DNA of 64,000 nucleotides from Arthrobacter citreus. GTDB taxonomy: Bacteria > Actinomycetota > Actinomycetes > Actinomycetales > Micrococcaceae. Of this stretch, positions 40,094 through 50,064 are shown piece by piece. A program made the position numbers and the translations under genes. Under the pieces are notes generated by a model. It saw nothing but the letters and a program-made list of their open reading frames with translations, did not search any database and was not told the DNA's origin. The stretch is taken from NCBI RefSeq assembly GCF_009192745.1, contig NZ_VTFV01000007.1, positions 124,001 through 188,000 on the forward strand. Direction: 5' to 3'. Every line of letters starts with the position of its first letter. Within the stretch, counting starts at the first letter, position 1.

Positions 40094-41164
40094 TCACCGC
40101 CGGGCAGCGACCCGGGAAAGGTCCGCTGCACCGATCAGCCCTGCTTCAGGGCCGAGCGCCGCCTTTTCAATGCGGGCTTCCGGGCGGAAACCGCGCCCGG
40201 TGAGGTTCCGGGCATAGGCCCTCCGGGCCGGTTCCAGCAGCAGCTCCCCGGCGTCACTCAGTCCGCCGCCAATCACGAACATGCCCGGATCCAGCGCCGC
40301 AGCGAGGTTCGACAGGCCCAGCCCGAGCCACTCGCCAACCTCGCCAACCAGCTCGATCGCGGTGCGGTCCCCCTCGAGCGCCAGCTTGGTGACAACCGCC
40401 CCGGTGATGTCCGGGATCCGGCCCTCGACACTGCGCAGTATTTCCTGGGCGACCGGGGAATTGGCGGCAGCGAGCTCACGGGCTTCGCGTCCCAGTGCAT
40501 TGCCCGACGCATACTGTTCCCAGCAGCCGCGGTTGCCGCACTCACAGCGCTGGCCCTGCGGCATGATGATCTGGTGGCCGAATTCCCCGGCAACCCCAAA
40601 GCGTCCGCGTTCCAGGCGTCCATCCATGATCATTGCACCGCCGATTCCGGTGCCGAGGGTGATGCAGACAAGCCTGCTCTCTCCCCTGCCTGCACCGAAG
40701 CGCCACTCTGCCCAGGCGGCACCGTCGGCGTCGTTGGCGAGGTAGACCCGGCGGCGCAGCAGCCGCTCCAGGTTCTCCTGCAGGGGCTCATTGCGCCAGG
40801 CCAGGTGCGGGCTGAAAAGAACTGTGCTGCCGGCCAGGTCCATCCATCCGGCAGCGCCGATTCCAACCGACCACACGTGCTTGTGCGCGGAGAGTTCGCG
40901 GACCAGCTCCACGATGACGTTTTCGACTTCGCGCGGGTCCTGCCCCGGCGTGGACCGGCGGAGGACCTCCAGCACCCTGCCGCTGGCATCCACCAGTCCG
41001 GCGGCCACCTTGGTTCCGCCAATGTCGATCCCAATGGCCAGGCCGCGCCGGCGCATGGGGGACGAAAGCCTCGTGCTCCGCCGCGGACGCAGGGGGTCTG
41101 AGGGTCGGCGGGACCACCGCGCGGCAGGAGTAAGGGGAACCGGAGCTGGGTTTGAGGAATGCAT
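40094..41164 (-). CDS. ROK family glucokinase
   Basis: ATP-dependent sugar kinase, probably glucose to glucose-6-phosphate. From ATG at 41164 it has 356 residues. Motifs: GIDIGGTKVAAGLVD, ASGKVL-like, GLVCITLGTGIGGAM and the zinc site CECGNRGCWEQYASG, which with HQIIMP marks a catalytic ROK kinase rather than a ROK repressor (no N-terminal helix-turn-helix). The first 35 residues are basic and Pro-rich; a start at the ATG 41056 would remove them. A second glucose kinase, ppgK, lies at 0.7 kb. Confidence 0.85.
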   Translation of the reverse strand: MHSSNPAPVPLTPAARWSRRPSDPLRPRRSTRLSSPMRRRGLAIGIDIGGTKVAAGLVDASGRVLEVLRRSTPGQDPREVENVIVELVRELSAHKHVWSVGIGAAGWMDLAGSTVLFSPHLAWRNEPLQENLERLLRRRVYLANDADGAAWAEWRFGAGRGESRLVCITLGTGIGGAMIMDGRLERGRFGVAGEFGHQIIMPQGQRCECGNRGCWEQYASGNALGREARELAAANSPVAQEILRSVEGRIPDITGAVVTKLALEGDRTAIELVGEVGEWLGLGLSNLAAALDPGMFVIGGGLSDAGELLLEPARRAYARNLTGRGFRPEARIEKAALGPEAGLIGAADLSRVAARR

Positions 41165-41304
41165 CAAAGACCCATTGTAGGCAAACGGCAACCCCCGGAC
41201 ACGCAAGCGTTATGCATTCGAAAGTTACCCGCGAGTATAAAATGTGATCTAGGTTATAGGCTAAGGGGCAACCCGCCGTCCAAACAGATATCAAAGGAGC
41301 TATC

Positions 41305-43113
41305 GTGCGCGAATACAGCGTTCCAGTCCTGGTGGAATCCGCACCGGAGACGAACACTACGGACCTGCTTCTGGAACAGGCAGCCAAGCCTTCCAATCCG
41401 GCCCTCTTCGCCGTGCGTTCAACCGGTGATGACTGGCAGAACATCACCGCCACAGAGTTCCTGGCTGATGTCTCCCGTATTGCCAAGGGGCTCATTGCCA
41501 GCGGCATTGGCCAGGGCGACCGCGTGGGCATCATGGCACGCACCCGGTACGAATGGACGCTGGTCGACTTTGCGATCTGGTTTGCCGGCGCAGTTTCAGT
41601 TCCGGTCTATGAGACGTCCTCCCCCGCCCAGGTCGCATGGATCCTCGGCGACTCGGAAGCGGTTGGCGTGGTGGTCGAGGCGGCCCGCCACGAGAACGTT
41701 GTCCGTCAGGCCGGTGCGGATGCGGATCTCTCCGCAGTGAAGAACGTCTGGCAGATCGACGGCGGCGGACTGGACGCGCTCCGTGAGGCCGGAGCGGACG
41801 TCACCGACGAGGAACTTGAATCCCGCCGGTCCGCGGCCAGCCTGGCAGACACCGCAACGATCATTTACACCTCGGGCACCACCGGAAAGCCCAAGGGCTG
41901 CGAGCTGACCCACGGCAACTTCGTAAACCTCTCCCGCAACTCAACGGCGGCGCTGCCCGAAGTTGCCAAGGAGGGCGCCCAGACCATCATGTTCCTGCCC
42001 CTGGCACACGTTTTCGCACGGTTCATTTCCGTCCTCGCAGTCGCGGCCGGTTCCACCGTGGCCCACACCCCGGATGTGAAGAACCTGCTTCCGGACCTGC
42101 AGAGCTACAAGCCAACCTTCCTGCTGGTGGTCCCCCGCGTCTTTGAGAAGGTCTACAACTCCTCAATGCTAAAGGCCGAGGACGGGGGCAAGGGCAAGAT
42201 CTTCCACGCCGGCGCCAAGACCGCCATCGAATGGTCCAAGGCCAATGAGGCGGGCAAGGTGCCCCTGGGCCTGAAGCTCCGCCACGCGCTGTTCGACAAG
42301 CTCCTGTACTCCAAGATCCGTACCGCCATGGGCGGGCGGGTGCAGTACGCCATCTCCGGCGGCGCGCCGCTGGGAGACCGGCTCGGCCACTTCTTCCACG
42401 GCATCGGCGTCATGGTCCTGGAGGGCTACGGCCTCACCGAGACTACTGCCCCGATCAGCGTGAACACGCCCCAGCTGATCAAGATCGGCACGGTTGGCGC
42501 TCCCCTGCCGGGCAACGCAGTCAAGATTGCCGACGACGGCGAGATCCTCACCAAGGGCATCAGCGTTATGAAGGGCTACTTCAAGCGCCCGGACCTCACC
42601 GAGGAAAACTTCGCGGACGGCTGGTTCCGCACCGGGGATATCGGCCAGCTCGATTCCGACGGCTTCCTGAAGATCACCGGCCGCAAGAAGGAAATCATCG
42701 TCACCGCCAGCGGCAAGAACGTCATCCCCGCCATGCTGGAAGACTCGATCCGCGCGGATGCGATCGTCTCCCAGTGCGTCGTTGTCGGCGATCAGCGGCC
42801 GTTCATCTCCGCGCTGATCACCGTCGATGAAGAGGCACTGCCGGGCTGGCTGGAACGCCACGGCATGCCGGCATCCACCACCGTGTCCGAAGCAGCGCAG
42901 TCCAAGCAGCTCCAGGATGAGCTGCAGGCCCTGGTGGACCGCGCCAACAAGGCTGTTTCCCAGGCTGAGGCCATCAAGGTGTTCCGCGTAGTCACCACTG
43001 ACTTCACCGAATCCAGCGGCCACCTCACGCCGTCCCTGAAGATCAAGCGCGCCCAGGTGCTCAAGGACTTCTCCGACGTGGTCGAGGAAATCTATTCCGG
43101 CCAGAAGGTCTAG
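41305..43113 (+). CDS. Long-chain fatty-acid--CoA ligase (FadD15-like)
   Basis: AMP-forming ligase that activates long-chain fatty acids to acyl-CoA. The 602-residue protein has the P-loop-like YTSGTTGKPKG, the A5 EGYGLTETTAP, the A7 WFRTGDIG and A8 LKITGRKKEIIVTASGKNV, all intact. Start GTG at 41305 follows AAAGGAGCTATC, a strong Shine-Dalgarno. The size and motif details suit the FadD15 type, whose gene is also close to pknL-aroG-plsC in mycobacteria. Divergent from the glucokinase gene across a 140-bp region with AT-rich TATAAAAT at 41236. Confidence 0.92.
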   Translation: MREYSVPVLVESAPETNTTDLLLEQAAKPSNPALFAVRSTGDDWQNITATEFLADVSRIAKGLIASGIGQGDRVGIMARTRYEWTLVDFAIWFAGAVSVPVYETSSPAQVAWILGDSEAVGVVVEAARHENVVRQAGADADLSAVKNVWQIDGGGLDALREAGADVTDEELESRRSAASLADTATIIYTSGTTGKPKGCELTHGNFVNLSRNSTAALPEVAKEGAQTIMFLPLAHVFARFISVLAVAAGSTVAHTPDVKNLLPDLQSYKPTFLLVVPRVFEKVYNSSMLKAEDGGKGKIFHAGAKTAIEWSKANEAGKVPLGLKLRHALFDKLLYSKIRTAMGGRVQYAISGGAPLGDRLGHFFHGIGVMVLEGYGLTETTAPISVNTPQLIKIGTVGAPLPGNAVKIADDGEILTKGISVMKGYFKRPDLTEENFADGWFRTGDIGQLDSDGFLKITGRKKEIIVTASGKNVIPAMLEDSIRADAIVSQCVVVGDQRPFISALITVDEEALPGWLERHGMPASTTVSEAAQSKQLQDELQALVDRANKAVSQAEAIKVFRVVTTDFTESSGHLTPSLKIKRAQVLKDFSDVVEEIYSGQKV

Positions 43114-43143
43114 CCGGCCCCGCAGGCAACCGGCGCACCAGAA

Positions 43144-43188
43144 GAGGCAGGAGCCGGCGGACTATCCGCCGGCTCCTGCCTCATTTTC
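43144..43188. terminator. Strong terminator between the acyl-CoA ligase and mycothione reductase genes
   Basis: Perfect 17-bp stem (43144-43160 with 43166-43182), loop actat, then ATTTTC on the plus strand. It lies 31 bp after the ligase stop and serves the convergent pair. Confidence 0.9.
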
Positions 43189-43198
43189 AGCTCAGGGC

Positions 43199-44626
43199 TC
43201 AGGGCCGAAGCTCGGTGTCCTGGGGGCTGGTGCCCAGGGAGAGCAGTGCGTTCTCCACTACCTCGGTGAGTGCCGGATGGATCCAGTACTGGCCGCGTGC
43301 CATGGTGGCCGCGTCGAGCCCGAAAGCCATGGCCTGGATGAGCGGCTGGATCAGCATGGACGCCTCATGGCCCATGATGTGCGCACCCAGCAGCTGGCCG
43401 GTGGTCCGGTCCGCGAGCAGCTTCACGAAGCCGGTGGTGTCCTCCATGGCCCAGCCGTACGCCGTCGAACCGTATTCCTGCACCGCCATCACCAGGTCCA
43501 TGCCGTTGGCCAGCGCGTAGTCCCGTGCCTCTGCTTCGGTCAGCCCTACGGATGCGATCTGGGGGTGGCTGAACACTGCGGCGGGAACAAAGCGGTGCGA
43601 GGATGCCTGCAGGTCGCCGGGGTGGACCAGGTTGTGGGCCACCGTGCGTGCTTCAAGATTCGCGACGTGCTTGAGCTGGTCCGCGCCGCTCACGTCGCCC
43701 AGTGCCCAGAGCCCGGGAACCGGCTTGCCGCCGCTGAGCACCCGCTGGTACTCGTCCACCGCCAGGCGGCCGTCGGCTTCCACGTCCAGGCCGGCGGCCG
43801 CGGGATCCAGCCGGTCCGTGTTCGGGACCCGGCCGGTGGCCACCAGGACAAGATCGACGTCGAGCTCCGCGGTCCCGGACGGACCGTCCAGGACGGCGCG
43901 CACCGACCCGTCCGTGTTTTCTGCCAGGGATGCAAGCTGCGTGTTCAGCCGGACGTCCCACTGTTCTGAAGCTGCCGCGGTAAAGCGCTCGGAAACAGTC
44001 TCGTCCTGTGCGCGGAGCAGGGCACCCGACCGCACGGCCATGGTCACCTCGGATCCGAAGGCGGAGAAGACAAAGCCAAACTCGGCGGCAATGTAACCGC
44101 CTCCCACGATCAGTACGCGGCCCGGCAGGTCATCGACGCGCATCACGGTGTCCGAGGTGTGCACCTGGGGCAGCCCGATGCCTGGAATGTCCGGCAGGAT
44201 GGGGCGGGAACCGGCTGCCACAACGATCTGGTCTGCGGTGATTTCCTGCCCGGAAGCGGTCTCCAGCCGGTGCGGGGCGGTGAAGCGTACGTACTCGTTG
44301 TAGAGCGTGACGTTTTCCAGCTCTTCCGCCCGGTAGCGGCGGCCGCCCTCGGAGATGGCATCGATCCGGCCAAAGATGCGGTCCCGGATTTCCCGCCAGC
44401 GGACTTTTTCCACCCGCTGGTCCACTCCAAGCCTGGCGGCTTCTGCTGCCGAAGCGGCGAGCTGCGCGGGGTAGACGAACATTTTCGTGGGAATGCAGCC
44501 AACGTTCAGGCAGGTCCCCCCGAAGGTGCCGCCGTCAATAACGGCTACCTTGCGGTTGTCCCAGTCGGGGGTGATGAGGGAATTGCCGGAGCCGGAGCCG
44601 ATGATGGCGAGATCGTAATGGGTCAC
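43199..44626 (-). CDS. mtr: Mycothione reductase
   Basis: FAD/NADPH flavoprotein that reduces mycothiol disulfide, keeping the actinobacterial thiol pool reduced. The 475 residues include the N-terminal FAD motif (with GSGSGNS, distinct from glutathione reductase), the redox-active pair Cys39/Cys44 in GGTCLNVGCIPTKMF, the NADPH motif VGGGYIAAEF and the C-terminal dimerisation His-Glu in HPALTEVVENAL. Start ATG at 44626. The GSGSGN and NVGC segments fit Mtr rather than lipoamide dehydrogenase. It lies 52 bp downstream of pyc on the same strand. Confidence 0.93.
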   Translation of the reverse strand: MTHYDLAIIGSGSGNSLITPDWDNRKVAVIDGGTFGGTCLNVGCIPTKMFVYPAQLAASAAEAARLGVDQRVEKVRWREIRDRIFGRIDAISEGGRRYRAEELENVTLYNEYVRFTAPHRLETASGQEITADQIVVAAGSRPILPDIPGIGLPQVHTSDTVMRVDDLPGRVLIVGGGYIAAEFGFVFSAFGSEVTMAVRSGALLRAQDETVSERFTAAASEQWDVRLNTQLASLAENTDGSVRAVLDGPSGTAELDVDLVLVATGRVPNTDRLDPAAAGLDVEADGRLAVDEYQRVLSGGKPVPGLWALGDVSGADQLKHVANLEARTVAHNLVHPGDLQASSHRFVPAAVFSHPQIASVGLTEAEARDYALANGMDLVMAVQEYGSTAYGWAMEDTTGFVKLLADRTTGQLLGAHIMGHEASMLIQPLIQAMAFGLDAATMARGQYWIHPALTEVVENALLSLGTSPQDTELRP

Positions 44627-44678
44627 CTTTCCAGTCTATCGGCGCCGGCTCCGGCTTCCCGGCGTGTTCTCTGCTGCC

Positions 44679-47600
44679 TTAACCCTGCTCTATGACCACC
44701 AGCAGGTCGCCGCCGTCCACCTGCTGCACACCACTGACGGCGAGGCGCTTGACTGTACCGGCCACGGGCGCCGTGATGGATGCCTCCATCTTCATGGCCT
44801 CGATCGTTGCAACCGTCTCGCCGGCACCAACCTGTGCGCCCTCCTCCACTGTCACGGTCACTGCCCCGGCAAACGGTGCGGCTACGTGGCCTGGCTGGGC
44901 GGGGTCGGCCCGCTCGGCTGCCTTCGCGTCCGTGGTGACGCTGCGGTCGCGGACCATTACCGGGCGCATCTGGCCGTTCAGGGTGGTCATGACGGTGCGC
45001 ATGCCCTTTTCGTCGGGTTCGGACACCGCTTCCAGGGTGGCGATGAGGCGCACGCCTTTCTCAAGCTCCACCACGTGCTCAACTCCGGGACGCAGCCCGA
45101 ACAGGTAGTCGCGGGTGTCCAGGACGGAGACGTCGCCGTAGGTTTCCCGGACGGTGGCGAACTCGCGTGCCGGACCGGCAAAGAGCAGCCGGTTAAGCGT
45201 CTCGCGCCGAGTGGCGGAGTTCCCGTTCAGTCCCTGCTGGTCCACCTCGGTCAGGTCCACGTGCCGGGGCTTGGGCTTACGGCCCTGCAGTGCCTTGGTG
45301 CGGAAGGGCTCCGGCCAGCCTCCGGGCGGATCTCCAAGCTCACCGCTGAGGAAGCCGATCACGGAATCCGGGATGTCGTAATTCTGCGGGTTCTCTTCGA
45401 AGTCCTCCGGGGAGACGTTGCTTCCCACCAGCTGCAGGGCGAGGTCACCGACCACCTTGGAGGACGGAGTGACCTTGACCAGCCGCCCCAGGATACGGTC
45501 AGCCGCCGTGTACATGTCCTCGATTGCCTCGAAGCGCTCCCCCAGGCCCAGGGCAATGGCCTGCTGGCGGAGGTTGGAGAGCTGCCCTCCCGGAATCTCG
45601 TGGCGGTAGACGCGCCCGGTGGGACCGGCCAGGCCGGATTCGAACGGCGCATAGACCCGGCGCACGGCTTCCCAGTAGGGTTCCAGCGAGCTCACGGCGG
45701 CCAGGTCCAGGCCCGTATCCCGCTCGGTGTGCGCCAGGGCAGCCACCAGCGAGGATGCTGAGGGCTGACTGGTGGTGCCGGCCAGTGACGCACTGGCAAC
45801 GTCCACGGCGTCGACTCCGGCTTCGGCTGCGGCCAGCAGTGTGGCGAGCTGGCCGCCGGCTGTGTCATGGGTGTGCAGGTGCACCGGCAGGTCGAACCGT
45901 TCCCGCAGGGCCGCGACCAGCTTCGCGGCAGCCGCGGGACGCAGCAGGCCTGCCATGTCCTTGATAGCCAGGATGTGGGCACCGGCGTCGACCATCTGCT
46001 GGGCCAGATCCAGGTAGTAGTCCAGGGTGTAGAGCTTTTCCTGGGGATCAAGCATGTCCGCGGTGTAGCAGAGCGCCACCTCGGCGACGGCAGTTCCGGT
46101 CCGGCGGACGGCTTCGATGGCCGGCGCCATCTGGGAGACGTCGTTCAGGGCGTCGAAGATTCGGAAGATGTCGACGCCGGCGGCTGCGGCCTCTTCCACG
46201 AAGGCATCGGTGACCTCGGTGGGGTACGGCGTGTATCCAACAGTGTTCCGGCCGCGCAGCAGCATCTGAATGCAGATGTTGGGCAGGGCCTGGCGGAGCG
46301 TGTCCAGGCGCTCCCACGGGTCCTCGCCCAGGAAGCGGAGGGAGACGTCGTAGGTGGCACCGCCCCAGGCCTCGACGGACAGCAGCTCGGGTGTCAGTGC
46401 TGCCACCGCGGGGGCAGCACCTGCCAGGTCGCGGGTGCGGACCCGTGTGGCAAGCAGGGACTGGTGTGCGTCGCGGAAGGTGGTGTCGGTGACAGCCAGC
46501 GCCTGCTGGGCGCGCAGCGCCGCGGCAAACTTCTCCGGGCCAAGTTCCAGCAGCCGCTGGCGGGATCCCGGTTTGGGTTCGGGAAGGTCCGTGGGCAGTT
46601 TTTCGCGCGGATCGATCTGTGCGGGCAGTTCGCCGTTGGGTTTGTGGACGGTGACGTCGGCGAGCCAGCTCAGCAGCTTGGTGCCACGGTCAGCGGGACC
46701 GCGCGCATTGAGCAGTTCCGGCCGTTCTTCGATGAAGGAGGTGGCAACATCGCCGGCCACGAAATCCGGATCCTCCAGCACCGCCTGCAGGAATGAGATG
46801 TTGCTGGAGACACCGCGGATACGGAATTCTGCCAGCGCGCGCCGGGCCCGGTTGACGGCCGCAGGGTAGTTGCGTCCGCGGCAGGTGAGCTTCACCAGCA
46901 TTGAGTCGAAGTGCGGACTGATGTCCGCGCCGGCATACACCGTGCCGCCGTCCAGCCGAACGCCTGCTCCGCCGGCGGACCGGTAGGCACTGATCTTGCC
47001 TACGTCCGGGCGGAAGCCGTTGGCCGGGTCCTCGGTGGTGATTCGGCATTGCAGTGCCGCTCCGCGGATCTGCAGGTCCTCCTGCACCAGTCCCAGGTCA
47101 GCGAGGTTCTCGCCGGCAGCAATGCGCATCTGGGACTGCACCAGGTCAACGTCGGTGATTTCTTCGGTCACCGTGTGCTCCACCTGGATGCGCGGGTTCA
47201 TCTCGATGAAGACGTGCTGTCCTGCCCGCTCGCCAATGGTGTCCACCAGGAATTCAACGGTTCCGGCGTTGACGTACTTCAGGGATTTCGCGAAGGCGAC
47301 GGCGTCCCGGTACAGCGCCTGGCGGATCTCTTCGTCCAGGTTCGGCGCGGGTGCAATCTCGATGACCTTCTGGTGACGGCGCTGGAGGGAACAGTCACGC
47401 TCGAAGAGGTGGATCACGTTGCCGTCGTTGTCCGCCAGGATCTGTACTTCGATGTGGCGGGGACGCAGCACGGCCTGCTCCAGGAAGACCGTGGGGTCTC
47501 CGAATGCCGTGTCAGCTTCCCGCATGGCGGCTTTCAGCGCTTCGGGCAGGTCATGGGCGGTGTCCACCCGCCGCATGCCGCGCCCGCCGCCGCCGGCAAC

Positions 47601-48077
47601 GGCCTTGACGAAGATGGGGAACCCGATCTCTTCCGCCTCTGCCAGGAGCTCTTCGGCGTCAGCGCTGGGAGCGGTTGAGCGCAGCACCGGAATTCCGGCC
47701 TCGCGGGCAGCGTTGATGGCGTGGACTTTGTGTCCGGCCAGTTCCAGGACGTCCGCATCCGGGCCGATGAAGGTGATGCCGGCGGCCTTGGCGGCACGAG
47801 CCAGCTGCGGGTTTTCGGACAGGAAGCCGTAGCCCGGGTAAATCGCGTCGCAGCCCGATTCCCTGGCGACCCTGATGATCTCGTCCACGTCGAGGTAGGC
47901 CCGGACGGGATGCCCCTCGCTGCCGATCAGATAGGCCTCGTCAGCCTTCTGGCGGTGGATTGAATTGCGGTCCTCATGCGGAAAAACGGCGACGGTCTTG
48001 GCCCCAAGTTCATAGGCCGCACGGAACGCACGGATGGCAATTTCGCCGCGGTTGGCTACCAGGATCTTCGAGAACAT
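44679..48077 (-). CDS. pyc: Pyruvate carboxylase
   Basis: Biotin enzyme that carboxylates pyruvate to oxaloacetate, the main anaplerotic reaction. The 1132-residue single chain holds the biotin carboxylase domain (about 1-450; GGGGRGMR, FIEMNPRIQVEHTVTE), the carboxyltransferase domain (about 530-830; DTTFRDAHQSLLATR, HxHDTAGG) and a C-terminal biotinyl domain with EAMKM (Lys1096). All domains are intact. Start ATG at 48077. It is divergent from parA and may be co-transcribed with mtr. Confidence 0.97.
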   Translation of the reverse strand: MFSKILVANRGEIAIRAFRAAYELGAKTVAVFPHEDRNSIHRQKADEAYLIGSEGHPVRAYLDVDEIIRVARESGCDAIYPGYGFLSENPQLARAAKAAGITFIGPDADVLELAGHKVHAINAAREAGIPVLRSTAPSADAEELLAEAEEIGFPIFVKAVAGGGGRGMRRVDTAHDLPEALKAAMREADTAFGDPTVFLEQAVLRPRHIEVQILADNDGNVIHLFERDCSLQRRHQKVIEIAPAPNLDEEIRQALYRDAVAFAKSLKYVNAGTVEFLVDTIGERAGQHVFIEMNPRIQVEHTVTEEITDVDLVQSQMRIAAGENLADLGLVQEDLQIRGAALQCRITTEDPANGFRPDVGKISAYRSAGGAGVRLDGGTVYAGADISPHFDSMLVKLTCRGRNYPAAVNRARRALAEFRIRGVSSNISFLQAVLEDPDFVAGDVATSFIEERPELLNARGPADRGTKLLSWLADVTVHKPNGELPAQIDPREKLPTDLPEPKPGSRQRLLELGPEKFAAALRAQQALAVTDTTFRDAHQSLLATRVRTRDLAGAAPAVAALTPELLSVEAWGGATYDVSLRFLGEDPWERLDTLRQALPNICIQMLLRGRNTVGYTPYPTEVTDAFVEEAAAAGVDIFRIFDALNDVSQMAPAIEAVRRTGTAVAEVALCYTADMLDPQEKLYTLDYYLDLAQQMVDAGAHILAIKDMAGLLRPAAAAKLVAALRERFDLPVHLHTHDTAGGQLATLLAAAEAGVDAVDVASASLAGTTSQPSASSLVAALAHTERDTGLDLAAVSSLEPYWEAVRRVYAPFESGLAGPTGRVYRHEIPGGQLSNLRQQAIALGLGERFEAIEDMYTAADRILGRLVKVTPSSKVVGDLALQLVGSNVSPEDFEENPQNYDIPDSVIGFLSGELGDPPGGWPEPFRTKALQGRKPKPRHVDLTEVDQQGLNGNSATRRETLNRLLFAGPAREFATVRETYGDVSVLDTRDYLFGLRPGVEHVVELEKGVRLIATLEAVSEPDEKGMRTVMTTLNGQMRPVMVRDRSVTTDAKAAERADPAQPGHVAAPFAGAVTVTVEEGAQVGAGETVATIEAMKMEASITAPVAGTVKRLAVSGVQQVDGGDLLVVIEQG

Positions 48078-48320
48078 TGCACTCCTGCGTCGTTGCGTCG
48101 GGTGGAACGGACCGTTTGGCTACGTCTTCAGTCTCTGCACGGCCCGAACATACGGCAAGCGGGTAATTCACATCACACCGAACATAGTTCAGTGCACGGC
48201 TCAGATGTGCAAACCCGCGCCTGCCCGGCCTGTCGGGTTGCGTCACATAGAATGATTACGGTTCCCTGGCACGGACCCGGCGCCCGTGATCCCTCGACAC
48301 GTTAGGTTTTGGTTCAACAA

Positions 48321-49163
48321 GTGCAAGTAGTGAGCATCAGCAGCCTGAAGGGCGGCGTCGGCAAGACTTCCGTAACGCTGGGTTTGGCCTCAGCAGCCCT
48401 GGCCGCCGGCATCCCTACCCTCGTAGTGGACCTTGACCCGCATGCCGACGCCACCACGGGTCTGGCGGTATCCCCCGGGGACAACCTGGGCATCGGGGAC
48501 ATGCTCCGAAGCGCCCGCCGCGCGGACCTCGCCGCCAACGTGGTGCCCAGCGGCTGGGTGGAGACCGCACGCAAACAGCCCGGCAGCGATCCCAAACGCC
48601 GCCCCGTGCTCGACGTGGCCATGGGCTCGGCCTACTCCGGTATCTACGACCGGCCGGATCTCGGCAAACGGGACCTGCGCCGGCTCTCTACCCTCCTGGG
48701 CAAGGTCAGCGGCTACGGCTTGGTGTTGATCGACTGCCCGCCGTCCCTGAACGGCCTGACCCGCATGGCGTGGAGCGCCAGCAACCGCGTCCTGCTGGTC
48801 GCCGAGCCCGGACTCTTCTCCGTCGCCGGCACCGAGCGGACCATGCGTGCCCTGGACCTGTTCCGCCAGGAATTCGCGCCGAACCTCGCCCCCGCGGGGA
48901 TCGTGGCCAACCGCGTGCGCCCCACGTCCAACGAACACACGTTCCGGCTCGCGGAGATGAAGCAGATGTTCGGTGACCTGCTGATGGAACCGAACATCGC
49001 CGAGCACGCCAACTGGCAGCAGATCCAGGGCGCCGCCCACTCGGTCCACCACTGGCCCGGCGATTCCGCCAAGCAGGCTGCAGCTTCCTTCGACGCGCTG
49101 CTCAAGAACCTGGTGCAGACCGGGAGCATGCGCAACCGCGTAATGCGCCGCCCTGCAGGCTAG
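48321..49163 (+). CDS. Orphan ParA-family ATPase
   Basis: P-loop ATPase of the MinD/ParA class, which positions DNA or protein complexes by ATP-driven dimerisation on DNA or membrane. From GTG at 48321 it has 280 residues: deviant Walker A SLKGGVGKTSV near the N-terminus, DLDPHADATTG (switch), VLIDCPPSLNG (Walker B). No ParB gene and no parS-like repeat are near, so the partner is unknown; it lies next to the MerR (McdR-like), bifunctional nuclease, MerR and garA genes. Starts at TTG 48309 or GTG 48330 are also possible. It is probably not the chromosomal ParA of the oriC region. Confidence 0.88.
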   Translation: MQVVSISSLKGGVGKTSVTLGLASAALAAGIPTLVVDLDPHADATTGLAVSPGDNLGIGDMLRSARRADLAANVVPSGWVETARKQPGSDPKRRPVLDVAMGSAYSGIYDRPDLGKRDLRRLSTLLGKVSGYGLVLIDCPPSLNGLTRMAWSASNRVLLVAEPGLFSVAGTERTMRALDLFRQEFAPNLAPAGIVANRVRPTSNEHTFRLAEMKQMFGDLLMEPNIAEHANWQQIQGAAHSVHHWPGDSAKQAAASFDALLKNLVQTGSMRNRVMRRPAG

Positions 49164-49188
49164 TCCCTTCCCGGACAGCGCAGGACAG

Positions 49189-49228
49189 CGCGAAAGGCCG
49201 CTCCCCCTCTGGGTAGCGGCCTTTCGCG
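49189..49228. terminator. Bidirectional terminator between parA and merR
   Basis: Perfect 14-bp stem CGCGAAAGGCCGCT (49189-49202) with its complement (49215-49228) and a 12-nt loop, between the convergent stops at 49163 and 49242. Confidence 0.85.
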
Positions 49229-49241
49229 TAAAGACTGGTAA

Positions 49242-49832
49242 CTAGCTGATTTTGCGTGCTGCCCGGCGGCGGCTGAGTTCGTCTTCCGGGTAGGAATGAT
49301 CGTCGGCATGTTCACTGGGAAGCTGCGCCAGGCTGCCTTCGACTTCGCGCCAAACCCGCCCGACTGCGATGCCGAAGACGCCCTGTCCGCCCTGAACCAG
49401 GTCAATGACCTCGTCGGCGGAAGTGCACTCATAGACGCTGGCGCCGTCACTCATCAACGTGATCTGGGCGAGATCCTCAACGCCGCGTTCGCGCAGATGT
49501 TCGACGGCGGTACGGATCTGCTGCAGGGACACCCCGGTGTCGAGCAGCCGCTTGACGACCTTCAGGACGAGGATGTCGCGGAAGCTGTAGAGGCGCTGTG
49601 TCCCGGATCCGGAGGCTCCGCGCACTGCGGGCTCCACCAGTCCGGTGCGTGCCCAGTAGTCGAGCTGGCGGTAGGTGATTCCCGCTGCCTTGCAGGCGGT
49701 GGGACCGCGGTAGCCGGCGTCTTCATCGAGAACCGGCAGGTCTTCGGTGAACAGCAGTCCCTGGGCACTTGCCGGCAGAACCTTTCCGGGTGCTACGGCG
49801 CGGTGTTCGCCGGCATCGCCTTTCGGACTCAC
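49242..49832 (-). CDS. MerR-family regulator, Rv1830/McdR type
   Basis: Winged-helix MerR protein. In mycobacteria the orthologue by position (Rv1830) affects cell division. From GTG at 49832 it has 196 residues: a MerR DNA-binding domain (about 35-105) with GITYRQLDYWARTGLVEP and QRLYSFRDILVLKVVKRLL, then a coiled coil (GVSLQQIRTAVEHL) and a short C-terminal domain without obvious ligand Cys. The GTG is chosen for its near-perfect AGGAGGAACA site. It is the last gene of garA-merR-nuclease-merR, with about 230 bp before it, so it may also have its own promoter. Confidence 0.88.
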   Translation of the reverse strand: MSPKGDAGEHRAVAPGKVLPASAQGLLFTEDLPVLDEDAGYRGPTACKAAGITYRQLDYWARTGLVEPAVRGASGSGTQRLYSFRDILVLKVVKRLLDTGVSLQQIRTAVEHLRERGVEDLAQITLMSDGASVYECTSADEVIDLVQGGQGVFGIAVGRVWREVEGSLAQLPSEHADDHSYPEDELSRRRAARKIS

Positions 49833-50064
49833 TGTTCCTCCTAGTAATGGTCCCCGCAAAGTCTGTAGCCGCTCGGTTACTGAAGCGGAGACGGTCCGTG
49901 AGTGTCCTGCTGGACCTGGTTCCTGCCGGCACTGATGCCGACGGTCTCACTAGTGTGTCTCCGGTAACCCATTGGCGCAATGGGAACTCTATGCTTCGAC
50001 GTTAGATCCGTGCGCGGGCAAGGTCAAAGATGCGGCGGGTATTTTTTGGAGCGTGTCGAATCCG

